A DNA stretch of 64,000 bases from Craspedostauros australis (lineage: Eukaryota > Bacillariophyta > Bacillariophyceae > Mastogloiales > Achnanthaceae). Below the pieces are notes generated by a model that saw only the letters and a list, made by a program, of their open reading frames with translations, made no database searches and had not been told where the DNA came from. Positions 46,428 through 58,057 of this stretch are shown in pieces (position 1 is the first letter of the stretch; the number at the start of each line of letters is the position of its first letter). The stretch is taken from positions 744,001 to 808,000 of the forward strand of contig JAMXDE010000003.1 in NCBI GenBank assembly GCA_026770025.1, given 5' to 3'. Position numbers and translations under genes: made by a program.

Positions 46428-46735
46428 AATTCCCTGTTGTCCCAACAGTACCGTGCTCATGTATCGCTCAGGAGTGATCGATCCTACACTTGCCATGTTG
46501 AAAGTGAGGGGGGTTTTGTTATTTCTGTCCTCTGTTCTGGTTCAGTCCTGGACGATCAGGAATTTCTGATGCCACACATTTCGACAAGGGTCGTCAGGTT
46601 TTGCAGATGAATAACTGCCCTTTGCTGTGCACGGTAATGTGGCACCTGAGTTGCCCTCTCTTGTTTGCACATGTTTAAACCTCTCCTTTTGAGTTGCAAG
46701 CACCAAGTCCCAGAGTTCAATGTTTGGATGACCAA

Positions 46736-47526
46736 TGTCGAGATGTACATGTGAGTATATGTCGAGATGTACAAGTATATGTGCATCGTTCACCTGTTAT
46801 TCTCTCATACGCACTTGGACGGTACAACTACATTCGTGTCGATAGTATGCTGTGATTCGTCAGAATTACAGTGGAAATGGAACACACGAAAATGAGCAAG
46901 ATTTCTGGAGGAAATTTGCAATCGACGATTTCTGAGAGAATTAGAACATCGTCCGTCCATCCATCAATGGTACCAAGAGAATCTCAAGGTACTTCCCAAC
47001 TAAACCTCAGATGACGATATCATCTGACAGGCTGCTGCATCACCAATGGAACATGACATCTGGAGAGCAGAAGGACGCCTACTGACGTCGACAGGATGTC
47101 ATCATGTCACCACGTTGACATCTGTCTCCAAGTCAGAACAGGAGGTGAAGATCCGATGACCAAAGAGGATCAGCATCATGAATACAGAAGGTGAACTTCA
47201 AATGGTAAGTACTCATGAAGTAGGAGCCAGTACTGAATGAACGGAGTGTCGAATGCGGAGTACGCATCGAACACGGAGTATCATGTAGCACAAGCGCACG
47301 ATGTTGAGAGAGAGAATACAGAGAGGAGCGAGAGAGTATCTCGCGCACCGACTCATAGTCGGAGACTGAATCTACAAAACAGATTGAAGCACCGAGAGCA
47401 TCGGGCAAGAGAACGGGTGTACACCAAGAGGATTGGAGTGCCAACGTAATGAAATAGCAAATGAACGACTATCAACCAACACCATCTTCCACGATCGTAG
47501 GTTACCGTGAGCGGAACTTGCCAACA
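46736..47526 (+). repeat. Solo LTR of family C
   Basis: 791 bp from TGTCGAGATGTACATG to ACTTGCCAACA, matching the element C LTRs at about 93-95% by eye. It is flanked by a perfect 6-bp duplication GACCAA (46,730-46,735 and 47,527-47,532). It arose by LTR-LTR recombination after an insertion into transposon copy 3. Confidence 0.93.
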
Positions 47527-47760
47527 GACCAACTGGGGATGAATACAATGTGAATGACCAAGTTGTTGACTTGCTCATTGCTCAGATCAACTTCCCGGAA
47601 CTTGGCACTTGTGAACTATTGTAGAGCTTGTCAGCGATGCCCCCCATCGCCTCTTCCTTGACTTGTTCTGCTGAAGTTTGTTTGGCATTGTTGGCTTCCA
47701 TTTTTGGGTTGGTGTGTTGCTGCCATGGGACTGTGCACGGACACCAGAACCAGACCACCA

Positions 47761-48354
47761 TCATTGCAGTTGGCAAAGCTGACACCAATGGGCAAGGATG
47801 AGGGTGGTGCTAGTGCGACAGGCATCAATGAGATGAATCTGGAGGCAGTGGATGGTTGTTACAAGGATAACAAAGGTGGAGCTGAGGGGGTAGGTCCCAG
47901 CATGGGGCCTTGAATCACCATGGTCTTGGGAGGGAGAAGCTTGTTGGCCATGTTCAAGAATGTATGTGAGTTGGGCACATGAGTTGTCCTGGTCAAGGTG
48001 GGGAAAGACAGCCATGGATACAGTTCTGGCTGCCTCTGTTATCATCCTGGTTTGGATCATTGTCTTGCTGGCTTCTGTATTCTGGACATTTGCTCTTTGT
48101 TGGTTGCTTGTGGTTGGCTCCGGAATTTGGTTTTTGGTGTTGATGGGTAGGCTGTCTCTACACTTGATGGGTGGATTTGTGGGTATGGTGGGTATTGCCC
48201 TGAAGGGATCGCTGTTGGAGTTGCAATGGAGCTGCAATGAAATTTTCTCTGCTGAGAGGGAAGGGAATGGCGTTTTTCCAGCCCCTAGATGCCTGGGTGA
48301 CCACGGGTAACCCCCAAGTGTAAGTGTTGGTAGGCAGATACATTCAGACACCAT
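47761..48354 (-). CDS. Hypothetical protein, 197 codons (doubtful)
   Basis: The ATG at 48,352-48,354 opens a minus-strand frame of mixed composition (CNSNSDPFRAIPTIPTNPP, SMAVFPHLDQDNSCAQLTYI). No domain recognised. A plus-strand frame across the same DNA (47,960-48,310) is strongly hydrophobic, so either strand may be spurious. It lies inside transposon copy 3. Confidence 0.2.
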   Translation of the reverse strand: MVSECICLPTLTLGGYPWSPRHLGAGKTPFPSLSAEKISLQLHCNSNSDPFRAIPTIPTNPPIKCRDSLPINTKNQIPEPTTSNQQRANVQNTEASKTMIQTRMITEAARTVSMAVFPHLDQDNSCAQLTYILEHGQQASPSQDHGDSRPHAGTYPLSSTFVILVTTIHCLQIHLIDACRTSTTLILAHWCQLCQLQ

Positions 48355-49524
48355 TCAGATAGTGGTGGGAGAGCAGAGTAGTTTGGGACATCAGCATTTC
48401 CTTCAGTTGGTTCTCTCTCAGGTTTACTCACACTTGGGAGTTCGGAGTGCCCTCCTGAGCATGTTTTGGCGTTTGGGTGAATGTGTTGATGTTTGTGCTT
48501 GCAAGTGTGTGATGTTGGATGTGGTGATGTGTACGGTCTGCGTCATTTGTTGACATGAATGATCACAACATGACTTAGTCAGAGGAGTCGGCAATCGCTT
48601 GGACATGCACAAACTACACAGGAACAAGAATCCACGAAAAAATCATACTCGTTCCCATTCAGCAGCACAGGTGAATGTGTGTGCTACGCTGGTACGGCAA
48701 GATAACAGTTGGCAAACAATCCAGATCTATTCTACACAGAAAATCAAAACCACACAGAGTAGAATAGTAGGGTGCGAGTCGAGCATGCAGCGCACATGAT
48801 GTTGTGACGAATGTAGAAGAGTATGATACGAGATCGCTCAGCAAAAACGTGCGGTGCAAAAAACGAAGAGAAAGCGAGAATCGAACCGAAGCAAAAGAAT
48901 GTCGTCATTGCGTCTTCAGAGCGCCCACAATGCATTGCTGCAACAGAGCATACAAACTTCAAATACCGTCGATTGCCTTCGCGCTCCCACGACCAGCGTC
49001 ACAAACACACACTTCGAAATGGATTGGCAAACGCTGCGCTTCTGAAACCAAAACACACGCGAAAATCAGGTCTGATCTGAACAACGTGGAATGAAGACGT
49101 CAATTCGAACGTCTGTCCAACCACACGCAACTTTGGCGATGTCACGCACCACGGATCATGTGACATCACACCGTACTTAACGAAAACAAGAACGACGTCA
49201 TCGCAGGCTCGACTCCGGTTAACGTCCGTAACGTTCACATCGGCACCTCAATTTTTTCAAATCAAGCTTCCCACCAAGCAAAACACAAAGAAAGCGAAAA
49301 TCAGATAGAAATGGGTTCCACGTGCCGTGACATGATCACCAAAAAAGAAACGTCTGTCCACTTGCACCGTACTTGGCCTCTAAAACAGTAGATTGCCACT
49401 CTTATAATTTTATAACTAAGGCCTGGACTCACCATCTAACGCCTGAATCATGTTACCATAACAATAAAGTATATAAATGTAGGTTTTGATTTTTATGAGG
49501 GGCCGTACAAGCTTGGGCCAAAAT
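48355..49524. other. Right interior of transposon copy 3, no gene recognised
   Basis: Only short frames with no recognisable domain. The stretch before the right TIR is A/T-rich. Confidence 0.4.
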
Positions 49525-49596
49525 GCATTCTGGATGGACCGCACCGCTTTTCGCTCACACGGGTCATATTATGTTGTCGATGCGACAATGGAAGGG

Positions 49597-50342
49597 TGTT
49601 AGGAATCGAGGGTACGACTTTGTCGGAATACCCGTGATTGCCGCACCTCCCAACATTGTTCGTCACAGCTTTGAATATTATTCGTCACATGTTCTGAGAC
49701 TATTTGTCACACCTTTATATGCCAGGTCAATATGACTATGACTAAGGGTACGGACGCGATTGATACCTGTACTACTGTGAGGAAGATAGCTTGTCCTCCA
49801 GTAACGCAAGGACGACACCCATGGCAGATCAGGAGGTCCCGATACCAAGCCAACCATGGCAACCATGCAGACGACGACGTCGATCAGAACGGCAAGTCCA
49901 TGAGCAGGTGACGCACCTTCTTCAGAGGACAGCACGCGCCCCTCCTGCGGACAAGAACATCCGCAGGTTTGGAACATCAGAAAGGATCAGAACAACCGCA
50001 GGTTTGGAACATCACCAAAGGTGACATCGACCATGAGACGATGGTGTCATGAGATCAACGACGGAAACATGAGATAGGCAAGAGCTCAAGACTGCAGATC
50101 CCTACCATGCAAGCGTAGACAGCTACGACGATGCAGAGACAAGGAAGCAAGAACAGAGCATGATGAATGAAGAGAGAAGCACCTAAGAGACAACAGGATG
50201 CCCCGTGTCGCCACCGCGACAGATGCCTGCCATGAAGACGAAATCGGAAGAGAAAGTGAGATTGTGCTCACAGTTCTAAAACGGTACAGTTTCTAACAGC
50301 AGATTAGAATTTAGTACTAACTATAACCCCGGATTTCCAACA
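49597..50342 (+). repeat. 3' LTR of Copia element D
   Basis: Begins TGTTAGGAATCGAGGG after the purine tract AATGGAAGGG and ends CCCCGGATTTCCAACA. It shares both ends and TTGCCGCACCTCCCAA with the split LTR of element B, so B and D are one family. Confidence 0.8.
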
Positions 50343-53300
50343 TATCCGTGAAAGGGCGCCACAGGTATTGGCGAAAGAGTCGCAACCAAGGACACAACAG
50401 ATCCCAGATCTCATGAGTGAAACTCTTGCCCCTCCAATGCCAGTCTCAGAGGGAGCCGACAGGCAAATGTCTCCGACAGAGGGAGCTACCAATGAGTCTC
50501 CGGTACCTGATCCCACTATAGAGTCATCGGACCAGCGAACACTTCAACCGCAATTGAGTTCACCTCTCCGAGAGTCGCCAATTTCAGAACTGGCAACTCC
50601 ATTACCACCTCCAGCTCCGACGCCAATTGATACCAGCTCCACGCCACCCATGATGCCTAAGTCTGAGCCAACGCCAACAAGACCTCGAAGCACGAGAAGT
50701 CGCAAACAACCAAAGCGATTCACGTACGCGCGTATGGGAGGCAAAGCAGCCTGGTTGGACGACGAAGACACCGATGATTACTACTTTTGCCCCGCAGTAG
50801 CTACCTTGGAAGAAATTGAACAGGCAGCAATACCCAGGGAGTCGCACCCCGATTCGTCATCGATCATCACATTCTCACAAACTGTCGTCGATTGCTTACA
50901 TACAATCGAACCTCTCCAACGCGAAGGCAGCGACTCTCTCTCCATCGATCTACACCAATTCAAGGTGGACGCTCACTACTTGTTGCGCAGACTTCGAGTT
51001 CGATTCAATATGTTGAATCCACAACCAACCAACATTGCTCTTCCAACATTCGCCCCAAAGCCGGCTGAAGCAGGAGAAGCAAGCATCAACATGGCCGACT
51101 AGGGCAACTGGACCCCAACAACATGACCGAGGAAGGAGCAACTCCATTCCAGGAGACGTACAACAACTTCCACTCGGACATGGAGGATCACTTCGAGAAA
51201 GACCTCAACAGTGTCTTTCTCAACGAAGACCTCCTCCGACTGGCCACTGACCACGCCGTTGAGCAATTCGTGGAGAAGCTGAGTACCTTCATCAGCACAG
51301 GCACGATGGAACCCCGCTTCGACGCTCTCGACTTCATGTCCAAGGCCAAATCAGGACCATGGTACTATCAAGATCCTGAGCACTTGATGAACCAAGGGTA
51401 CCTTCCACCCAAATCTGCGTACAGCGCAGAAGCGTTCGTCCAAAGAACTCGCTCCGTGTGGAACGCGATGATCGAAAATCATCACTACCGACTTGCATTC
51501 GAGCTACTCCGTCGCCAAGTAATGACGATCCGACCAGGACCGTGGCTACGTCCAAGCGAATATGAGATTGAGCAATTCGTCCAAGGCATGATTGAGTCGA
51601 ACACGGCGCCACTCACTTCGGCCCCAGCGACTCGCTCTGCCAATCAAGGATCCATGCTCGACATCGACTCGTCATCCACGCTTGACATCAATCCATCATT
51701 CATTCTCGATACAGCGAAGTGCATTCCACCAACCACATGGGCGAACATCGAGCAGCATGCTTACTCTGTCGCAATCATCGAGCCACAGAAGGATGCAACA
51801 AACTTCCCCACCTACGTCGATAATCGCATGATCAGCTACTTCGCCGCAGGTGGCGACTTGGATATCGCCGAACGCACCTCGGTGTACAAGGCATCCAACA
51901 CCGACCCAGACACTCTCTCCTTCGACGAAGCCATTCGCGATGACAACAAGGACGAGTGGATGCAAGCCGCCGAAAAGGAGATTCGGGATCTAACGGAAAA
52001 AGAAACGTGGGAGGAAGTGAAGAAGATCGACGTCGTCAACGATCGCATCTTTCCGGGAACCTGGGTCTTTCGCCGTAAGCGCCTCCCCGACGGAACCATC
52101 AAGAAATACAAGGGACGCTGGTGTTGCCGTGGAGACCTCATGAATGAGGACGCCTCCACCTACGCACCAGTCGTCGCTTGGTCATCCGTCCGCATCTTCC
52201 TCAGCACTTCCATCGTCATGGGCTGGGCAACAACGTCCATCGACTTCACGAACGCATTCGTGCAAGCATCCATCCACAAGCCTGTGTACCTTCATCTCCC
52301 TCGCGGATTCAAGTCAACAAAGGGCCCTGACACCTGCCTCAAGCTCCGCAAGAGCTTGTACGGCTTGACGATTGCTCCTCGCCTCTGGTACGAACACCTG
52401 ATTCGAGCTCTCACTACGATCGGCTTCAAGGCCTGCGACCAAGAGCAGTGCTTGTTCATCAAACAAGACATCATGATCGTCCTCTACGTTGACGACGCGG
52501 GCATCGCCTCCAAGACCAAGCAAGCCGCCGACGACTTTATCAAGTCAATGCGCGATCTCGGCTTCAAGCTCACCCAAGAAGGAAGCTTCAACGAGTTCCT
52601 GGGAATCGAGCTCAGCCGTGACCCAAAAGCAGACACGGTCCATCTCCGCCAGCCAGGATTGATCAAAAAGATCCTCGCCACCACGAAAATGGCGAACTGC
52701 AGTCCGTGCCCCGTACCAACTACGCAGCTCGCACTTGGACAGTGCAAGGATGAGCCACCCATGAACGAACCATGGAACTACCGCTCCGTCGTCGGCATGT
52801 TGCTGTATCTCATGACCAACACTCGCCCTGACCTAGCGTTCGCAGTTTCCCAAGTCGCTCGCTTCGGAAGCGACCCTCGCCGCTCACACGCGAAGGCCAT
52901 CAAGCGCATCATGCGCTATCTCAAGCACACTGAGGACAAGGGCACCATCGTGCATCCCACCGGGCAGCTCGATCTCAAGTGCTACGTGGATGCAGACTTC
53001 GCAGGGCTCTACGGACGAGAAGACAACAAGGACCCCGTCTCCGTCAAGTCGCGCACCGGCTACCTCATCACATTGGGAGGGTGCCCCCTCATTTGGAAGT
53101 CCAAACTCCAAACTGAGATTGCTCTATCCACGATGGAGTCCGAGTACGCCGCTCTCTCTCTCTGGCAATGCGCACGTTGATCCCCATCCAACAGCTCATC
53201 CGCCAAGTCATCAACAATGCAGGCACCAACATGCCGCTGCACACCAACCTCCAGTGCACTGTTTTTGAGGACAACCAAGCTTGCATCTCCCTTGCCACCA

Positions 53301-53485
53301 ATCATCAACCAACCGCGCACACCAAACACTTCCTGACTAAGTGGCACTTCTTTTGGTACTGGGTCAAGGCAGGGTTCATCTACATCCAGCACATCGCAAC
53401 ACCGGAGCAACTGGCCGACATCTTCACCAAAGGATTGTCCATTGCAGTCTTTGAATACCTACGATTCAAGATCATGGGTTGGTAA
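50343..53485 (+). pseudogene. Copia polyprotein of element E (integrase-RT linker, RT, RNase H; two frameshifts)
   Basis: The first frame (to TAG 51,102) is a Pro/Ser/Thr-rich linker ending in a basic patch (RSTRSRKQPKRFTYAR), typical between integrase and RT. A one-base shift near 51,080-51,120 moves into the frame with GTWVFRRKRLPDGTIKKYKG, FTNAFVQASIHKPVYLHLP, YGLTIAPRLWYEHL and YVDDAGIA (near 52,487), then RNase H (KCYVDADFAGLYG, STMESEYAAL). At a (CT)n run (53,151-53,162) the frame shifts again and continues FEDNQACISLATN, HTKHFLTKWHFF, QLADIFTKGL to TAA at 53,485. Both lesions and the missing 5' half make it defective. Confidence 0.85.
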
Positions 53486-53570
53486 CAACCAACAACAACA
53501 AACAACAACGAAGGATGAAGTTTTCATCGATACCACAACTCTAACCACAACCCAACACTGAGAGGGAGAG

Positions 53571-54270
53571 TTGAGATTCAATGAGGGACAGACTATTACC
53601 GAACACGGTATCAACCCGATGGGAGAAATTCTTGTTTTGGCGCAAAATCTTCCAACTTGATTGACCACCAAATCTTTTCTCCTCCTTCCTCTCCTCCATT
53701 CACGAATCCATCATGACTCAAACCTGACCGACCTGACTCACACCCCACCTGGGAACTATATGCTCTTCAGATCCTCCTTACTACAACATACTTCGATTCC
53801 TTCATGCTGATGACCACCACACTACCACCGTGGTCTCAACATGCATATCCAACTTGCTTCAACTCAAGCAATGGAATCCGAGGGCCAGCTTCAGCCACAG
53901 CCACTGCTTCATGGCCGTCACCACTAGGTGTCATGACCTACACTGCAGTGTAACTACATGTACGGAGAGCAAAGCACTGTAATGATTGTCTACTCTGTTG
54001 CACTGAATCAAGTACATCAGTGCAGGGTCTCGCCAAGTTGTGTGGCATCGTTTCTTCACCCTACTAACACCAATAAGCTAACTCATAATAACAGACAAGG
54101 ATTAGCTACAAAGCACTCTGCTACTCATCGTTACAGTTACAACTCTTCAATCAATACACCTCTCTTGAACTGCATCACACGGCTATCCCAAAGCCGGCAG
54201 ATTCACAAGGCATTCTCCACCGATTCGCGACGTCTACGCCCGAATCCTAACTAAGATCGGTGAATTTCAA
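53571..54270 (+). repeat. Probable 3' LTR of element E
   Basis: The start is set by the purine tract ending at 53,570. The proposed termini TTGAGATTCA and TGAATTTCAA are inverted with one mismatch, giving a 700-bp LTR with TTGA...TCAA ends instead of TG...CA. There is no second LTR in the window to confirm it. Confidence 0.45.
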
Positions 54271-54279
54271 CTTTCTCTA

Positions 54280-54434
54280 AGAGCCGCCTTAGTGAGTCGA
54301 CCTGCACTTTGTTACGGGACTCAAGAACATTTTTTCAGTAGATCCAAACCAAGCATATAATCGTATTCTCCCACCTCTCCTTATAAATAATTAACCATTA
54401 CATTTTTGAGATAGATCCTATTTTAAGTTTTATG
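54280..54434 (+). repeat. Left TIR of DDE transposon copy 2
   Basis: Inverse of 60,834-60,988. The inner edge TATTTTAAGTTTTATG is shared with transposon copy 1, showing a common family despite different outer ends. Between 54,435 and 54,938 there is no gene, only three direct copies of ACACATCACACAAA-like sequence near 54,636-54,670. Confidence 0.85.
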
Positions 54435-57394
54435 CATATTCAAAGGTTTTCTGAAGTCGTATGGGTCGATCCCCATGAAATTCCTAGTTGTTTCGCAGAA
54501 AGTTCGATCATGTTCTCATGCATTTATCGTATGGTATCCAATCATGGAATAGACGCCGGGATTGTCGTTCGTTTGGTACGCGTTAAATACACGTTAGCAT
54601 CTGCGACATGATCTCACATTTTGCTCGTCACAAAACACATCACACAAAACACATCACACAAAACACATCACACATCATCGGCATCTGTTCACAAATTCAG
54701 GCATCATCGCCACACTTTCGCTCCATTTCGCAACTTTCTTCGCCAATGTCATGTGTACTCTCTGTTGTGTTCCATGCTTGTGCTCGCCCTAGTAGTGTAG
54801 TAGTAGTAATAGTTGCTGTGGCTGTCAATGAATGGTGGCCTTTCATCCCATGCTCTCCTCTCCTCACTTCGTCTCAGACCTGTGCAGATCATCACATCCG
54901 ACCAAATAGCAACTACACTCTCCACCAACAATTCCACCATGTTTCCCTCTGCTGCTACCAAGGACCTCTCCAAGGATGGCAACCCCTCCCCCAGTAAGAA
55001 ACCACGTTCTCTTTGCCCTGTATCTCCTCCCTTCAATTCGAGGGGGTTCCTGCTGCCAACTGCGGAGCAACTGTTGCCTGACAAGCCCTCTGCTACGTTG
55101 AGGAAGCCGAGCATCATCACGCAAGTGATTGATGTGAAGCCGATGCTTGCAGCAGAGGGCAGCCTCGTCCCGAACAGTACGCATGCGCACGCTCGCGAGC
55201 TGCATGTGTACGTTCACATCCTCGACAACAACGGAGGCGTCTTCGACGACTCCAATGTCAGGGTGCGTTCGGAGGGACGAGGTGTCGGCGATTGTACGTC
55301 GGTGAGCGTTATCGTGAACGCGCCACCCCCGCCTGCTACAGCTGATGTTGCACCACCTGTCGAGCCTGCCCCACCGGCGAGGCTTCCTCGTCGCTGCAAT
55401 GCTGTTGTTGCTGGTGTCTACGCAGACACCTCCAACGACAGCGACACCACCTACGACGACAACGACAGGGGTGAACGAACGCGCGCCAGCAGGAACAGGA
55501 GAGGAGGTCAGTTCGGGTTTGATCCGGAAGAGGCGGGAAACTGGAGGCGCGATGCCATTGTTCGTGTCATGGCAGTGCTTGGATCTAACCTAGATCCTGA
55601 ACTGTTGTACCACATGCCCAAAACAGGATTCGTTCTTGACAGCAACGGTGATAGGACAACATGGTGGAACTTGACACGCGTGTGGGTCACTGTGGCTACT
55701 GCACTCTGGGGTGTCTTGCTCCCTCAGGAGGAGTTGCCAACTCGTCAGATGAAACAGGTGGTGGAGTTTGTCCGCGCTCGCGTGGACCTGCCGCCGCCTG
55801 CACTCGGTTCAAATCTGTACACCCTGTGTGTGAGGGGGGAAAAGACAATTGCTAACGTGGCGAAAGCCGTTCTCGCTGCATCTACTTCATGCAACAACGT
55901 CACTGCAATCCTGTCTCGTCATGTGGAAATCATGCCAGAGGAACAACGTGTTCGTGTCGCACCCGCACGCGCCACTAACACTAGGAGTCAACTAACAACG
56001 TTGCGACGCGCCTTCGACATATTCAGCTGTGGCGGAATCATTCCGCCCAAGGTTCTACAGTATCGTGTGCGTGCTTGCAATCTGTCTGGTGTGACGTCGT
56101 TTCTCATGACCACCACTACGTACAAGGCAGGGTTGAGTCACACGGTACAGTTTGGAGGTGTCAAATTTGAAAATGTCCCCGTGTTCGATCGCGGAAGCAC
56201 GACCATCGAACAACTATTCGGCATGTACTCATCCACGACCAACAACCCAGTGGGAATGCCCGCTTTCACCCTCATCACTAACCTACTCACACGCAAAAGC
56301 AAGATCAAGACGGGCCTCTCTTCCTTCGAAAGCTACTTCTGGATGGCGACGGAGAAACTCAAACAGGCGATTTCGCGCCTAGTAGACCTACTGAAGGCTA
56401 AGTATGAAACAGACGGGGAGGAACAAAACAATGCCAATGACGAGAGCGACAACCACAACGACGAGCCAGATGACGTCATCGCACCACATGTGCGCACAGC
56501 CGATTCCCTCTTGCATGCACTCGAACTGCTTGTTGTGTTCCTCAAATGGGAATTCACCGCCTCCCACATGCAGCTTCAGTGTGACGATCCCATGCATTCG
56601 GCTGCGTTCGCACTCATCACAGGAAAGGAGAAGAAGGCAACAACCACATCAACCAATCAACGCACCAACAAGCACAAGCGCAAGAAGACCACCTCTGTCA
56701 CAAACAACACTCCAAACATCACAAATGACAATTCTCCCACCACTACAAATGACCAACCCTGTAAAGTATGCAACCGTTGTGGCGCAGCAATGCGATTTGT
56801 GGATGATCGTTTTGTCCCTTTCGTTGAAATGCTTAAGGACAACGAACTCGCAGAACACAAGGACGAATTGCAATCCATGCTTGCAGCGGCACCGGGATTC
56901 GCCAACGAAATTGTTAACTACATGGCTCACAAAGTGCGTGCCAAAGTGCAATTCCGACAAATCGCTTTTTATCAATCTGAGCTCAATGATAAGCCTGAAA
57001 GAGCCTATGTGGTACTCGACCATAAGCAAAAAATTCTACCAACAGGCCAAGGCGAAGCCCAACAAGAATATTGGGGAAAAAAGGGAATGTCACTGCTTGG
57101 GGCAATGGTCATCACGTGTCGCAACGACATTTTTACTTATCGGTTCATTGACATTGTGGTCGATGGAAGACCGACACAAGACACACTTCAAGTTGGTGGA
57201 CTGCTGGAGATCGTGCAAAAAAAGGTCAAAGACATTCATCCATCCGTGACTGAAATCATCCTACAGAGCGATAACGCGTGTTGCTTTGCCAGTCACGAGC
57301 ACATCGCGCTCATCACGTCCAAACTCAACAAGAACCTTGCGACACGAAACGCGGCCAAAATCATCCTGTGGATCTACACGGAGGCCCAAACCGG

Positions 57395-57600
57395 TATTAG
57401 AGCACTATCGAAAAATCACAAGGGGTGAGCAAAAGCAAAGTACCATGCCGGGATTCGAACCCGGAACCTCAGTTAGAATTACTGGTGCTCTACCGTTGAG
57501 CTACAGGCGATGCGATTGCTGATCCGAACACAAGTGAAATTTATAGATAGTGGGGGCTACGGGAGTAACGTACTTAGCACTATTCGATTTTGTGCTGATA
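57395..57600. repeat. Left 206-bp terminal repeat of the miniature element
   Basis: Base-for-base the same as 57,852-58,057 on reading both. Holds a minus-strand tRNA-like sequence with Pol III A and B boxes. Confidence 0.85.
57441..57510 (-). tRNA. tRNA-like sequence in the left terminal repeat (probably not a functional tRNA)
   Basis: On the minus strand: D arm TA-GCTC-AACGGTA-GAGC, T arm CCGGG-TTCGAAT-CCCGG (perfect), and a four-pair anticodon stem CAGT/ACTG. The A box TAGCTCAACGG and B box GGTTCGAATCC fit Pol III promoters. The anticodon loop AATTCTA lacks T33, and the acceptor stem (TCGCCTG against CATGGTA) pairs poorly. It is therefore a tRNA-derived promoter module or pseudo-tRNA; the amino acid cannot be assigned. 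Confidence 0.5.
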
Positions 57601-57851
57601 CTCCCCTACGCTACGACCGTCGGACCACCTGCTCATGAGCACTATGACGATTATTCGTTTTCTCCCGCGTCTCCCCATCTCGGGGCACCCTCATTGCTGG
57701 GTGGCTAATACTGCCAGACGAAGTGGGAGTGCTGCCGTAGCAGACAAGTGTGAGACTGGGTCGAAATCCGGTGATCGCAACGCGCCCACGAAGGCGTGTT
57801 GTGCAAGGTTGTCCTAACTCAGCGATGTAGAACTAGCTGCGACTGTTAATC

Positions 57852-58057
57852 TATTAGAGCACTATCGAAAAATCACAAGGGGTGAGCAAAAGCAAAGTAC
57901 CATGCCGGGATTCGAACCCGGAACCTCAGTTAGAATTACTGGTGCTCTACCGTTGAGCTACAGGCGATGCGATTGCTGATCCGAACACAAGTGAAATTTA
58001 TAGATAGTGGGGGCTACGGGAGTAACGTACTTAGCACTATTCGATTTTGTGCTGATA
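57852..58057. repeat. Right 206-bp terminal repeat of the miniature element
   Basis: Identical to the left repeat, followed by the duplicated target ACCGG. The internal 57,601-57,851 lacks a clear primer site or purine tract; it contains GGGTCGAAATCCGG, a weak B-box-like motif on the plus strand. Confidence 0.85.
57898..57967 (-). tRNA. tRNA-like sequence in the right terminal repeat (probably not a functional tRNA)
   Basis: Identical copy of the tRNA-like segment at 57,441-57,510, with the same intact D and T arms and the same defects in the anticodon loop and acceptor stem. Confidence 0.5.

Larger units (their letters stand above)
42104..49566. mobile_element. DDE-family DNA transposon copy 3 (TIRs, TA duplication, no intact transposase)
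   Basis: TGACCCGTGTGAGTCAATAG at 42,104 is mirrored by the complement ending at 49,566, with about 40 bp matching well (GCGGTGCGGTCC shared). TA flanks both ends (42,102-42,103 and 49,567-49,568). The ends resemble transposon copy 1 (TGACCCG). Deleting it restores a 3' leader like that of element B (GATGATGGATATTATG...AATGGAAGGG). The interior has only decayed coding-like stretches and a solo LTR; 42,200-43,050 and 44,030-44,550 hold nothing I recognise beyond short direct repeats such as TTTGGCAACAATCA. Confidence 0.7.
36570..50342 (+). mobile_element. Copia element D, 5'-truncated, with 3' LTR
   Basis: The polyprotein frame begins in mid-gag at the border of the C LTR and ends at TAA 42,057. 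The purine-rich 3' leader is split by a DNA transposon (42,104-49,566) and resumes as GTCGATGCGACAATGGAAGGG before the LTR at 49,597. Element D itself lies in element E: its LTR is followed directly by E coding sequence. Confidence 0.85.
50343..54270 (+). mobile_element. Copia element E, 5'-truncated, with 3' LTR
   Basis: Coding sequence starts in mid-polyprotein at the border with the D LTR, carries RT and RNase H, and is followed by a purine tract (AGAGGGAGAG, 53,561-53,570) and a probable LTR. It is a third Copia family: RT and RNase H differ clearly from A and from B/C/D. Confidence 0.8.
57395..58057. mobile_element. Miniature direct-repeat (TRIM-like) element with tRNA-like terminal repeats
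   Basis: Two identical 206-bp direct repeats (57,395-57,600 and 57,852-58,057) enclose 251 bp. ACCGG flanks both ends (57,390-57,394 and 58,058-58,062), a 5-bp duplication as for LTR elements. Removing the element and one ACCGG restores the transposase frame exactly. It has no coding capacity. Termini are TATTAG...CTGATA rather than TG...CA. Each repeat also has imperfect inverted ends (TATTAGAGCACTATCGAA against TATCAGCACAAAATCGAA on the complement), so a composite of two MITEs is an alternative. Confidence 0.8.

Noticed and set aside
54813-54938. Extended N-terminus of transposase copy 2 starting upstream of 54,939
   Set aside because: The homologous copy starts at the equivalent of the 54,939 ATG, which has a good CACCATG context.
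57441-57967. Two functional tandem tRNA genes
   Set aside because: The acceptor stem pairs poorly, the anticodon loop lacks T33, and both copies lie in terminal repeats of a mobile element.
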